From the NCBI GenBank assembly GCA_943736015.1, contig OX031063.1:42610672-42674671 (forward strand): a stretch of 64,000 nucleotides of DNA, read 5' to 3'. The position numbers and the translations under genes were made by a program. Shown here piece after piece: positions 31,617 to 43,171 of this stretch. Source of the DNA: Tridacna crocea (Eukaryota; Mollusca; Bivalvia; Cardiida; Cardiidae). Position 1 is the first letter of the stretch. Every line of letters starts with the position of its first letter. Under the pieces are notes generated by a model. That model worked only from the letters and a program-made list of their open reading frames with translations. It was not told where the DNA came from and ran no database searches.

Positions 31617-32415
31617 CCAGAAAAGTTATGAGAAATTATGAAAAATGGGGACAAGATTTTGTGGGCATAGAACTGGTTTAAAACTAACAAATTGAAATTA
31701 GTTCCCCCATAATCATACTTGTTAATTGCTATGTTCTTTTCACTACCTGAAATATGGATTAAAATGCAACTAACGCAGCAGAGTCTTTTCCATTTGGACC
31801 TGATGACAGTTTTCTTAAAATCCCCTGTTAAAGATTCCATCTGTGATAGATGTTTTCTACATGTTGTAATATGCCTTTTTTAAATCACAGTTTACAACTC
31901 ATAAAGTTGTCATCGCGATCATATTTCTGATATCTGGCTTTCTTTAAATGGCAACAAAACCATTTTCAAACTAAGAATGAAGAACACACTACATCATGAC
32001 AGTAAAGTACACAATAAATACTTGGCTGACTGAATTTTATTTTCCACAAAAGCACCTTTGGCACTTAGTTCAACCCTGTAAAAACAGTCCTAAGATTCAG
32101 TAACTTTGAAGAATTGGGCCTTTGAAAACATTGTAGGAAGAATACCAACAATGGCTACTCGAAGTCAGTAACCAGTTCAGTCCTAGCAAACCATGTTTCA
32201 TACAGTAACACACTGAAACAGAAGGTTTGACTATGCGGAGACTGACGGTAATTCAATTTGACAAGTGTCCTACATGACCGGCCACAAAATGGTTCCAGTT
32301 GACCACACTGTAACAACAACTAGGAGAGGCTCCAATGTTACACCTTCTCCTCATAATGACATCTTTTGACACATACCTGGTTGACAACTTGCGCAAACTA
32401 TCAATAAACAAGTAC

Positions 32416-32644
32416 TTAACCCATTACCACTCAATCCCTACTTTTGACGCCCCTGAGAAAGAAGCCTTTTGAAAACCCTGTGGGAAAAGGAGAAAATGCT
32501 GGTAACCAGCATTTTCTCCTTTTCCCACAGTGTTTTCTACCCTTCCCAAAACAAATTTCAATTTTTCAGTCACATTTATTTTGTCGTCTGCAAATGCTTT
32601 GAATTTAAAACAGTCTAAATATTTCTCGTGTGGTAATGGGTTAA
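32416..32644 (+). mobile_element. TTAA-MITE family 1 full copy
   Basis: 221 bp between TTAA sites. Confidence 0.92.
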
Positions 32645-34038
32645 ACAGTGTATGAAAAGTAAATTATCTATTCGCCATTATGTGATCCTGAATGTCCTTG
32701 TAATATTTTTTCATTCTTTTATTTTTTTTTCTTTTTAGCTGACCAAAACTTGGCATTATGGAGAAATAGGTTTGGCCTTTGGCTTTCCACTATCCTAACT
32801 GACCTAATTTGGTAATTCATTACAAAAACATAAAAGAGAATTGACCTTCAATATAGGTCAAAATGTGCCGGATTTATCTTTTGATCATATAATAATTTTG
32901 ACCTCAGGTCTATTATAGTAATTATGCATTAACTGATGTCAATGTGTGGCAAAAATCTTGCAATGAAACACTGATGTGTGACATTGATATTGAAAAACAA
33001 TTAAATTTATTGCTATAACTTAAGCCTTCATCAAACAGTCATAAATTTTCATCATCCTGGGTAGGATAGCTACAGAAAACAATGTTGGAAAGGGAGAAAA
33101 TGCTGGTATCCAGCATTTTCTCCCTGTCCAACGTTGTTTTCCCAAGTCTTTAAGCCCAAGTTGAACATGTGAGCCATATCTGGTTGGTTAATCTACATGT
33201 TCTTAGTATGAACCAGTCTAAAATCATGATCTGCAGACATTGGACTAATAATACCTAAGACATGTATACCTGGGACATACATGTAATTTATAATGAAACC
33301 CCTGTGAAAGAATGTTCTTAAAAATATTGTGACAAAAAAGGAATCAAAGAGAGCGCTTTTGAAAAAAAAAAAAAGATTACCGAGTATCACTGTTTCACAT
33401 TTAACTTTCACAATCTTGTTACATCTAAAAGATTGTTTGTCTGTTTCTTCGGTTTAAGAAGTATACTAATTAGCTGTCTGTTTGTTTGGGGTCATTATTC
33501 CACAATTTTGATTTTTTCGCAGCAGCTATCCATGATTTCCCCCCGGAGGTTATCACCATGTGGCCACAGAATGTCCAGTAGTTCTGACATAGAAATGAAT
33601 CCTGTTGCAATGATTGACTGTCATCAGTCCTCGGACAGAGTTTGGTCAAGTTCAATCAAAATCAAACCTGCAACCTCCTACTCTCCATACTAAGTCTTAT
33701 TTTTGTGTGAAAGGTGCATCTCAGGCTCAAAGTTATGTTTGTACATGTATATTACTCTAGATGCTAGAATCAACTACTATACATCACAGCGTGAGCTGAA
33801 AACATGGACATGATGTAAGTGACATTTTGACAGAAATGTCAGTAGCATATTATTTCCATATCATTCAGCTTATCTGCTCTTATGCTGCAACCCTTAGAAT
33901 ACTCAGTGCAGCATGTATGAATTGATTTTTGCTTTCAGAGCTGATTACAGTCTGCCGAATTGGATTTAAGATCTACGATTTCCATCACAGTGAGATAACA
34001 TAACTCAGTCAAAAAGCCTTGGAGTTGCAGTATCTCTT
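32645..34038. other. Non-coding stretch with one decayed MITE hairpin
   Basis: A hairpin at about 33085-33140 (AGGGAGAAAATGCTGGTATC, partner CCAGCATTTTCTCCCTGTCC) is a family 1 remnant. The rest has no recognised exon or repeat. Confidence 0.55.
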
Positions 34039-34491
34039 TTAACCCATTACCACACAATTCCTACTTTTGACGCCCCTAAGAAAGAAGCCTTTAGAAAACA
34101 TTGTGGGAAAAGGAGAAAATGCTGGTAACCAGCATTTTCTCCTTTTCCCACAATGTTTTCTGCCCTTCACAAAACAAATTTCAAATTTTCAGTCACTTTT
34201 ATTTTGTCGTCTGCAAATGCTTTTAACCCTTTCCCAAACAATCCCTGGTTTTTACGGGTATGGAATAGTAGCCTTTTGAAAAGATTATGGGAAAAGGAGA
34301 AAATGCTGGTAACCAGCATTTTCTCCTTTTCCAACAATGTTTTCTACCCTATCATAGACAGAAATCATCTTTTCAGCAAGATTTGAATTGTCGTCTGCAA
34401 ATGCTTTCAATTTGGTCTAGTCCAAAAGTTTGTCGTTTGGGAAAGGGTTAATTTGGGCAAACCTAAAATTTTGTTGTCTGGTAATGAGATA
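34039..34491 (+). mobile_element. Older TTAA-MITE copy interrupted by a younger one
   Basis: The outer forward copy runs 34039-34226 and resumes at 34452 with TTTGGGCAAACCTAAAATTT, ending GTAATGAGATAA. Confidence 0.92.
34223..34451 (+). mobile_element. TTAA-MITE family 1 full copy, nested
   Basis: Exactly 221 bp (34227-34447) with ends CCCTTTCCCAAAC and GTTTGGGAAAGGG, perfect 13-bp inverted termini. Confidence 0.95.
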
Positions 34492-34499
34492 AAGTAGCA

Positions 34500-34992
34500 G
34501 ACAAGGAGTAGATGTAGATAATTGCAAATTTAACTCCTCAGCAGAAGACACGTTTAGAATGATCCAAATCACAATAATAGCAGATCAGATGGCAGAATTA
34601 ACTTGGCTGAATTAACTGGATGCGTTTCTGCAAGGAGTCAGAACAAACTGTGTGGAAAAAAATTGTGGTTTAAATACCAGCAAATGCTCCTTTTTCCCAC
34701 AGTGTTTTCAAAAGCCATGTCTCTTGGTCAGTATAAAGCACAGAGATGATTGGTAAAGGATTAACTCTTTACTACACAATCCCGACTTTAAATAGCAACC
34801 CTTAGAAGCAGGCCTTTTGAAAACATTGCGGAAAAAGGAGAAAATGCTGGTAACCAGCATTTTCTCCTTTTCCCACAATGTTTTCTACCCTTTCTAAAGC
34901 AAGTTTCCATTTTTGAGTTGAAGTATTTGTGTCATCTGCAAATGCTTTCAATTTGGACCAGTCTAAAATTTTGTAGTCTGGTAAAGGGTTAA
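34500..34992 (+). mobile_element. Decayed reverse copy, then TTAA-MITE family 1 copy
   Basis: 34500-34764 is diverged; 34761-34992 is a forward copy with TTAA on both sides (224 bp). Confidence 0.82.
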
Positions 34993-35394
34993 TACACAAC
35001 TACATGAATCATACCAGTCACAATGAATCATTTATTAGAGATTCATGGTAGAACAGAATGATGGTTTCAGTAAGCTACCAGCATAATGAATGAAGGACCA
35101 ATCAACACAAAACTAATATCGATCAAATAGGTTTAAAACCAAACTCAAAAACTTCCCACAAAACAGAACAGCACAGAATTTCATTGCAATAAGTAATTGA
35201 CAAAATACTTTCAGTAAGCATAACGAAAAAATAAAGTTATGACAAACACCCACGTCCTTAACGAGAAGAGGGTAACCCCTGGGCATCTTTCTTTCGGCAC
35301 TTAAGGATGTATTTCATGGCCATACCTTTTTCAAACAGAAACATGCCCATATGGTGGCAGAAAAAAAAAACACTCTCAAAAAAACTTTATGATT

Positions 35395-35600
35395 GAACTC
35401 TTTATACCAAACAACATAATTTGAGACAATGCAAAATTAGAACCATTACACAATTAAAAATTAGAACTATTTCAGACAACAATCAGTAGTGGCCAAGATG
35501 TGTCTTTGATGGAAAGAAAACTTTCGGAAAAGGAGAAAATGCCGGTTACCAGCATATTCTCCTTTTTTTCTCACAATGTTTTCATAAGCTTTCCATCCTC
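35395..35600 (-). mobile_element. Decayed TTAA-MITE family 1 copy
   Basis: Hairpin GGAGAAAATGCCGGTTACCA and partner; both ends are lost. Confidence 0.65.
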
Positions 35601-36775
35601 CGGTATTTATCACTCAGGACTGTGTGCTTCACTAAGAGTTATATTTACCAATCCATCTCCAATGTTACAATCACTACGCGGAATTTACCTTGGCAGATTG
35701 AGCCCGATTTCGATATTTCAGTGATAATTGCCCCCTATTGGATGCTGGTTATTATCCCCCTTTACATAGTATTTCTTATAGCCAATGGAATATCATTTTA
35801 CAAACCCCTGACGAATACATTAATTCAACATGAACCAATAACTACAGACATACTTTGACATTCCATGGTCAGGTGCTGGGATATAGCCTAAAACCTCTGA
35901 TAATTTATTGGTCACACTGAAACTTTCTATAAATATTGTTCGTCTATGTTTTTTCGATAATAAATCATTACAGATCCTGCACACATACACTGAGATATCC
36001 GTGCTTACTTCCTCTTTTTATCCGAAAGGTCAGGACCTTGTTCTGTTCTTATCAAAGATTAAATGCTACAAACGGTTTGATACAGTGCAGTTAGAGCTAG
36101 CTGCAACCAATGAAAATGCGTATCTGGGGAATGTCGAAATCAAGCTCCATCCGTCAAGGGTAGAGTAGCATAGTGGATCGTCACCCTTGCCTTGGGAAGA
36201 TGTTACCAATCATGATTGTGTGCTTCACTCGGAGTTATACCATCAGTTACATTTCGATTACAGTTTTGAGCTGTTCATAATTATGATTCTGAAGTTGCAT
36301 GACAGAAGTAAGAAGAAATAATCCTTGTACAACACAGGAAGAAAACACTTATTGCTCACCATGAAATTACAATCCCCAGGTGAGCTAAAAACAACAGGAG
36401 AGTCTACAAACCAAACTTTGTTATTGCAATGTGAGTCACATTGAAAGAATCTGAAACTGAGAGGTTGGAGTATCAATTACACTGAAAGTGTAACCAAAAT
36501 GGCTCATATTATGGCTTACATGTACCCATTCAGGGTGGGAGTATATTAGTAATGAGGTTTTAATGGTTTTTATTTGACCACCAAGTGAATTTCACTGATG
36601 TGTCACCTTACAAAGCAATTAATGTTGGGTGTATCGAAACAATACTTAGGAACTCAAAGAGAATTTGCCTGTCTCCTAAAATGATTCTTCATTGTGTCTT
36701 TCAGCCTAAAATTCTATAGCACACTTTCTTTTCTATGCTGATACCTATATTGTGAACATAACATAGTCGGAGCCC
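35601..36775. other. Stretch without recognised features
   Basis: Two related segments (GTGTGCTTCACTAAGAGTTA near 35625, GTGTGCTTCACTCGGAGTTA near 36219) suggest an unrecognised repeat. Short open frames lie here but carry no family motif and no convincing splice sites. Confidence 0.45.
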
Positions 36776-36779
36776 CAAA

Positions 36780-36970
36780 GTGGAAAACATTGTGGGTAAA
36801 GTAGAAAATCCTGGTTACCAACATTTTGTTTTTTTCCTACAATGTTTTTTTAAGCTCACTCTTTTTTTCAGGGTCATTAAAACTGATTATATGGTAAAGG
36901 GTTAAATTGAAAGCATCTGCAGACTAGAAACAAGGTGTATGACTAAAATGTTAGAGCATAAGGTTGCTGG
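36780..36970 (-). repeat. Decayed TTAA-MITE family 1 copies
   Basis: Hairpin trace GAAAACATTGTGGGTAAAG; ends GGTAAAGGGTTAA at 36894-36905, followed by a further fragment. Confidence 0.6.
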
Positions 36971-36988
36971 CAAAGGGTTAATACATAG

Positions 36989-37144
36989 AGAATAATCAAC
37001 TGGTTATTTTTGATATGAAAAATATCTCACGAGGATGCGTTGTTAGGCGTTGAAAAAACGAGTGCGCAGCACGAGTTTTTTTAACGCCTTACGACGCGTC
37101 CGAGTGAGATATTTTTCATATCAAAAATAACCAGTTGATTATTC
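36989..37144. repeat. Near-perfect palindrome (hairpin MITE)
   Basis: AATAATCAACTGGTTATTTT and TGATATGAAAAATATCTCAC on the left mirror GTGAGATATTTTTCATATCA and AAAATAACCAGTTGATTATT on the right. The loop region contains GAGTGCGCAGCACGAG. The arms extend over about 75 bp. Outside it, ATTTATTATATACCTTA (37145) faces AGGTATATAATAAATGA (37319), so the whole unit may be a larger element to about 37335. Confidence 0.8.
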
Positions 37145-37526
37145 TATTTATTATATACCTTATTAACATCATTATTTGTAATTTTGCGTTTGAAAGTCGA
37201 AAAAAATGTAGTCGAAAAAAAGGTAGTTCTCAAATGACGTCAGGAAGTGAAAGTTGATAACGTCACTAGTGATGATATCAAAATTTATTACACTGAGAAA
37301 TTCCAGGATTTCACTGCTAGGTATATAATAAATGAATTTATACAACATAAGGTGCAAACACAGTGGCAATAGGAGTAATATCTACTTTTGTCACAATATT
37401 TTTCAAAAGTCTACAGATACAGTCACTGTGGTCTTCAGGTGGCTTAGTCACTGTGCAGTGTGTTCAATTGTACTTGTTTTCAATTGCCACATTACCTTCA
37501 ATTCTTCCGAAAAAGATAACAGAACT

Positions 37527-38005
37527 TTAACTCATTATCAAATGGCAATATTTTAGGCTTGTCCAAATCGAAAGCATTTGCAGATGACAATATAAAAAGT
37601 GACTGAAAATTTGAAATTTGTTCAGTGAAGGATAGAAAACATTGTGGGAAAAGGAGAAGATGCTGGTTACCAGCATTTTCCAGAATGTTTTCAAAAGGTT
37701 TCTTCCTCAGGGGCATCAAAAGTAGGGATTGTGTGGTAATGGGTTAAGATATGTAAATCTGAGTCATGCTCTGTGAAAAGAGGGTTTAACTCTTCACCAA
37801 ACAACTGAATTTTAGACTGTTTCAAACTGAAAGCATACGCAGACAACAAAATTAAAGTGATTCAAAAATTGAAATTTGTATTGGGAAGGATAGAAAACAT
37901 TGTGGGAAAAGGGGAAAATGCTGGTTTTCTCCTTTTCCCACTATGTTTTCAAAAGGTTTCATTCTCAGGGTCGTCAAAGGTCGGTATTGCATGGTAAAGA
38001 ATTAA
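37527..38005 (-). mobile_element. Two reverse TTAA-MITE family 1 copies
   Basis: 37527-37747 (213 bp between TTAA sites, one shortened hairpin arm) and 37786-38005 (short hairpin arm). Confidence 0.85.
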
Positions 38006-38560
38006 TGGATCTGCAAAAAGCATCAACCAAGGTCGGCCTTCGCAATCTGTGCAGACTGACCTGGATAGAAAATTCAATTTACTGCACCACAAAGGGCCAG
38101 AATACACCATGATTCAATTACATGTAGTTGTTAGACAAAACAATTATTTTTTCCATTGATCAAGAACTGGTGATGACTTGCTTGGTATATTGAATCAGAG
38201 ATGTACTAGACACCCTTTTGCCAAAGTGCTGCCCGCATTAATTAAAATATGCTGAGAAAAAAAAAATTACATATAAATTACTTTCAAAAGCAGCTTACTT
38301 TCCATCCATAAATCCACACGACACTACTCACAATGTTAATCAAGCAGATGTTCAAAGAAACACAGAAAACCAATAATCAATATTCACAATTCACAAAATC
38401 ATATCCCAATATTCCAAACAAAATATTCTAAAGTCACTGCCAGTCACCTGCGTCGTTGACGTCATTGATTTATTTACCTATAATATCACGATGAACACTG
38501 ATTGAACAAACATATCACCATCAAATGAATCTTTCGCCCTATATATTGGGATTCGATTTA

Positions 38561-38651
38561 ATCCTTTACCAAACAATCCCTGGTTTTGACGACCCTAAAA
38601 CAGAAGCCTTTTGAAAACATTGTGAGAAAAGGAGAAAATGCCGGCGACCAG
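38561..38651 (+). mobile_element. TTAA-MITE family 1, left half
   Basis: Reads TTTAATCCTTTACCAAACAA to AAAATGCCGGCGACCAG, then stops at the start of a different tandem repeat. Confidence 0.7.
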
Positions 38652-38944
38652 AATATTGAATATGCAAGCAATAGGACATGAATAGGTATGTTTAAATCCT
38701 AGTTTTGTGCTCTATTAGCGAAATTATGGGAGTTAAAACTTGCGCATAAAATCTGTGCGGAACTTTCAACTGATTTTGTCAGGATTGTCTCTGTACCCAA
38801 AAAGGAATATTGAATACGCAAGTAACAGGTATGTTTAAATCCTAGTTTTGTGCTCTATTTGCGAAATTATGGGAGTATAAACTTGCGCACAAAATCTGTG
38901 CGGAACTTTCAACTGATTTTGTCCGGATTGTCTCTGTACCCAGA
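38652..38944 (+). repeat. Tandem dimer, about 154-bp period
   Basis: Two copies starting AATATTGAATATGCAAG (38652) and AATATTGAATACGCAAG (38806). They share TATGTTTAAATCCTAGTTTT, CTTGCGCA.AAAATCTGTGCG and GATTGTCTCTGTACCC. GGCGACCAG lies immediately left (38643) and right (38945). Confidence 0.75.
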
Positions 38945-39000
38945 GGCGACCAGTCAAAAAGTAACATCGCCTTTGGGGAGTTATCTGTACTACTGATTAC

Positions 39001-39116
39001 ACATGCTTCAGCAGCGGTGAGAGGCGAAAATATGCTGGAAAGAAAGTTTGCCTCAACCAGGTATCAAACTCACAACCACCAGGTCATGAGCCTGACACGC
39101 CAACCGGGCCAGCCAC
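39001..39116 (-). mobile_element. SINE-B copy
   Basis: Same sequence as 29288-29412 on the minus strand, including the GTGAGTTTGATACC B-box; the 5' head is more diverged. Confidence 0.72.
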
Positions 39117-40230
39117 TACTTCTAGTGGAGAAACAATCACAATAATAATACTGGATTTTACCTTTGAATCCAAGCAATGTGAAATGATAGTTCAAGATCA
39201 AACTGAAAATTTGGCATTTATAGCTTTTCCTACTATGTGGAGATGTCCTTATTTGGCATTCTTAGAATTAACCCAATGTGCACCTTTAACAGGTAAATAT
39301 ATTATGCCTTTGAAGCCACTGTAGATCAAGATCAGAAAAAAGGTTCAATCTGTCAATTGGAAGACATTCTTGACAAGAGCAGCCTTAATTTAACAATCAT
39401 TTGGATCTACCTTCAGTCTGAAGGTATCTGCTCCGATGCTATTTTTGTGACTGGTCTTCGCTAATGTTAGCGAAGACCAGTCACAAAAACAGCATCGGAG
39501 CAGACACCTTCAGACTGAAGGTAATTTGGATCCTGTTCCCAAACTGAAAATATATGCACAAGGATTTTTTGGCACAATGAGGCTGATGAACAATTTGGAA
39601 TATGAACGTGGGCTGTTTTCAGTCAAAGAAAAATAGATCCAAGCAATATATGATATCACTTCTGCTTCAGTTGGAATGCTTCACAAAAAAAAAAAACATA
39701 TAATACCAAGAACATTTTCATTTCACAAAATCTAAAGACACACAAACAATATTTAAGTTCTCCAAAGAATACTTCAAGTAAAACTATAATACCACTGACA
39801 ATCCTCCAACACTCACCCTGCATGAATTTCATTAATCCTACATTTTGTCCTGGTGAAATAAGATAATGGGTTCAGCCTGTCACACAATGGTCTCCTTTCC
39901 ATTTGTCAACTAATTATTTACATCTTACCGCCAGATTGCCAAAAATATGAAAGCAAAATTAATGTCACAAATATCTCAATGTGACCAATCCCTAACACTT
40001 CTGCTTCTTTGAAAGTTTTTCTAAACTTAAATTTGTCTCTACATTTAAAACAACTTAATTTCCAAGGCATTCATAGAACAGTCACAAACAGTTATGGTGG
40101 AGGAAGGTAACTGACCACCTGGTACATCAGTACAACACAGTTTCAGGGGTCATTAACTTGAGGGTTGAAGGTCATTGGACAGATAGCATCTTATCTGCCT
40201 TGATAGTGTGTGAACTTACACAGACATTAT
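39117..40230. other. Stretch with one palindrome, otherwise featureless
   Basis: Only the palindrome at 39408-39523 stands out. No exon or MITE is recognised. Confidence 0.5.
39408..39523. repeat. Near-perfect 116-bp palindrome with 9-bp flanking direct repeat
   Basis: Arms of 57 bases around a 2-base spacer (CTAATGTTAG) differ at only two positions, both A versus G. ATTTGGATC is repeated on both sides (39399-39407, 39524-39532). The termini TACCTTCAGTCTGAAGGTA are themselves palindromic. Confidence 0.88.
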
Positions 40231-40294
40231 CATTTCCTGTCACGCTGCACATAAATATTGTGGAGCAAGTTACTTGAAAAAGAAAAGGTTCTCT

Positions 40295-40526
40295 TTAACC
40301 CTTTCCCAAACGACAAATAAATTTTAGACTCTTCGAAACTGAAAGAGTTTGCAGATGACAATTTCAAATTTGATAAAAATGGCAGAAAGTTTTCAAAATG
40401 GGTAGAAAACACTGTGGGAAAAGGAGAAAATGCTCGTTACGAGCAATTTCTCCTTTTCCCACATTGTTTTTAAAGGATGTGTACTGCAGACATGTAAAAA
40501 CAAGGGCTTGTTTGGTAAGGGGTTAA
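40295..40526 (-). mobile_element. TTAA-MITE, family 1/3 intermediate
   Basis: Family 1 flanks and TTAA ends with the core AAAATGCTCGTTACGAGC then AATTTC. Confidence 0.85.
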
Positions 40527-40546
40527 ATTTCTCCATGTAAGCCCCT

Positions 40547-40945
40547 TAACATTTTACCATACAACAAAACTGTTGGCTAGTCCAAATTGAAAGCATTTGC
40601 AGATATTACATAATGAAAGTGATTTTGTCGTCTGCAAATGCAAATACATTCGATTTAGAAAACCTAAGATTTTGTCGTTTGGTATAAATGAGTTCGTTAA
40701 CTCATTACCAACAACAATATTTTAGGCTTGTCCAAAATCAAAAGCATTAATTTTGTAGATGTTAAAAAATTAAAGAGACTGAAAATTTGCGATTTGTTTT
40801 GTGAAGAGTAGAAAATATTGTGGGAATAGGAGAAAATGCTGGTGTCCAGCATGCTGGTGTCCAGCATTTTCTCCTTTTCCCACAATGTTTTCTACAGCCC
40901 TCTTTCTCAGGGTCATTAAAAGTTGGGACCGTGGTAAAGAGTTAA
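40547..40945 (-). mobile_element. TTAA-MITE family 1 fragment and full-length copy
   Basis: 40547-40690 is a pair of arm fragments. 40697-40945 is a reverse copy with TTAA both sides; the hairpin tip GCTGGTGTCCAGCAT is duplicated. Confidence 0.8.
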
Positions 40946-41264
40946 TGCATTCAATTTGCATATGTAAAAAATTGTGCTGTTTGTTAAAGAAGGGTTACAG
41001 TAAATATGGACAAGTGAAAGATTTTCTTGTCTGGGGTGGGCGACAAAACAAATATTCAAGTGCATCTACATAATAATGTCTAATGAACCAATAATCAAGT
41101 GCAAGCTTCAATATACAGGGTACCACTGGACATAAAAGACTGTTCAAATACCAGAACAATGTGATGTTTGGATACTAGCTGGACAAATAGTCCCTGGGTA
41201 CAAAGATTGCTCAACAGTAAGAGAACTCTTACCCTGATCAAATATAGCTTCGGGTAAGAACGAG

Positions 41265-41437
41265 TGACCAGGTATCCCACATCCATTATTTCTCTTCCAA
41301 ACCTTATGTTGTGTGTACTCATTAGAATCATCTCATCCAGACGATTCTAATGAGTATCCACAACAAAGGGTTTAGTGGAGAACCATTAAAATTTTCGATT
41401 TTGAAATCAAAATCACTCCCTCTATTTGGATCTCTCA
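41265..41437 (+). mobile_element. MITE family 2 copy
   Basis: Core GTACTCATTAGAATCATCTC and CGATTCTAATGAGTATCC; right end AATCACTCCCTCTATTTGGA. Confidence 0.72.
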
Positions 41438-41894
41438 TGGGTAACAAAATTTATTGATTAAAATTATGAATTACAACATCCTGTTCATTTTCTGGAAAGA
41501 AATCAAAGTTTAGCTGAACTATTCTGACAAACCATATTTCATGAAAATAAGTTTTAAACTTCATTTCAAGGACTTGCAATATGCAAACTTGAAAAAAAAG
41601 TACATAAAAAGTATCTTCTTCTGGTAGATTTGATGAGGCCACTTCGTTTGTGTCTTCAGATAAACTCACTGATTATCAATGCTAATGCAAGAACTTACAT
41701 GTATTTGGTGCATCATGCACATCCTTTCCGGACAATTTTCCCCGATAACTGGATCACAAGGAAAAGTTTCAAGAACCATAACTCCTGCAAGAAGCCTCCT
41801 ATTCAAATGTCAGCCAAGATGGTAGAAAATTTATGCGACACATTTATTTTATCATCTGTAGATGCTTTGGACTGGTCAACAATTTTGTCCTTTG

Positions 41895-42348
41895 TTAACT
41901 CTTTACCACACGAGCAAATAACAGACTTGTCCAAATTGAAAGTATTTGCAGATGACATTTTAAACATAGCTCAAAGGATAGATTTTGACTTTGATAGAGT
42001 AGAAAACAGTGAGTGAAATGGAGAAAATGATGGTTACCAGCATTTTCTCTGTTTCCCACAATGTTTTCAAAAGGCCTCTTTCTATGGGTCGTTCAAAGTC
42101 AGAGTTGTGTGGTAATGAGTTAACTCATTACCACACAATCCCTACTTTTGACGACCCTTAGAAAGATACCTTCAGAAAATATTGTGGGAAAAGGAGAAAA
42201 TGCTGGTAACCAGCATTTCCTCCTTTTCCTATAATGATTTCTACCCTTCACAAAACAAATTTCAAATTTTCAGTCACTTTTATTTTGTCGTCTGCAAATG
42301 CTTTCGATTTGGACAAGCCTAAAATTTTGTCGTTTGATAATGAGTTAA
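41895..42348. mobile_element. Two TTAA-MITE family 1 full copies sharing one TTAA
   Basis: 41895-42123 (reverse) and 42120-42348 (forward) each have exactly 221 bp between TTAA sites and share the TTAA at 42120-42123. Confidence 0.93.
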
Positions 42349-42651
42349 AGGGTTACAGAGGGGGAAAGAGGAAATTGAGGACAGAAGGACACAAAAGTGC
42401 ATCTTCAGGCGGACACAGAAAAAGACAACCTGATTCAGCTAAGTTTGGAGAATAGCACAAAGTCATCTATAAGAGATGCAAATAATGAAAGGATGCATTT
42501 TTTGCAACTAGCAAAGCATTTTCATAACAAATCCAGGGTTAGTTTTTGGACATCATCCATGTTACAAAAACCACCCATGAAAATTTCGGACTTCAAGAAG
42601 TGTGGGAGTTTTATGGCCTTATAAAATGGATTATCAGACTCTAATCCTTTG

Positions 42652-42880
42652 TTAACCCATTACCACACAATCCCTAGTTTTGGCGCCCCTGAGAAAAAAG
42701 CCTTTTGAAAACACTGTAGGAAAAGGAGAAAATGCTGGTAACCAGCATTTTCTCCTTTTCCAACAGTGTTTTATACCCTTCCCACAACAAATTTCAATTT
42801 CTCAGTCACCTTTATTTTGTCGTCTGCAAATGCTTTCAATTTGAACCAGTCTAAAATTTTGTTGTGTGGTAAAGAGTTAG
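42652..42880 (+). mobile_element. TTAA-MITE family 1 full copy
   Basis: 221 bp; right site TTAG. Confidence 0.92.
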
Positions 42881-43171
42881 GGTAAGTTGTGTTGCTTCTT
42901 TGATGACTCCCAGTTCTTTGATTTACACAATCTTTTAACCTTTTAACACACAAAGATTTGCATGGAGACCCAAGAGATCTAATGCATTTTCAATTGAGGC
43001 AAACAGAGAAAATAACCCAATCTCCCAATGACACATTAACATTTTTGGCCATTAATCATTGTCTTAATGGCTATCTTCTGATCTTTCTGCCAAGTTTTGT
43101 CAAAGCCCACACACTGAACAACCATCTTTTTGCGATCATAAATAACCATGCAGTTAAGCTTGTCTTTTTGC

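Noticed and set aside
35622-36168. Open frames with hydrophobic stretches on the plus strand
   Set aside because: No family motif, no splice context, overlapping frames on both strands; likely chance frames in AT-rich DNA.
41599-41667. Possible minus-strand coding exon reading SLSEDTNEVASSNLPEEDTF
   Set aside because: The acceptor lacks a pyrimidine tract, the donor GTACTT is weak, and its phase does not fit the SAM exon.
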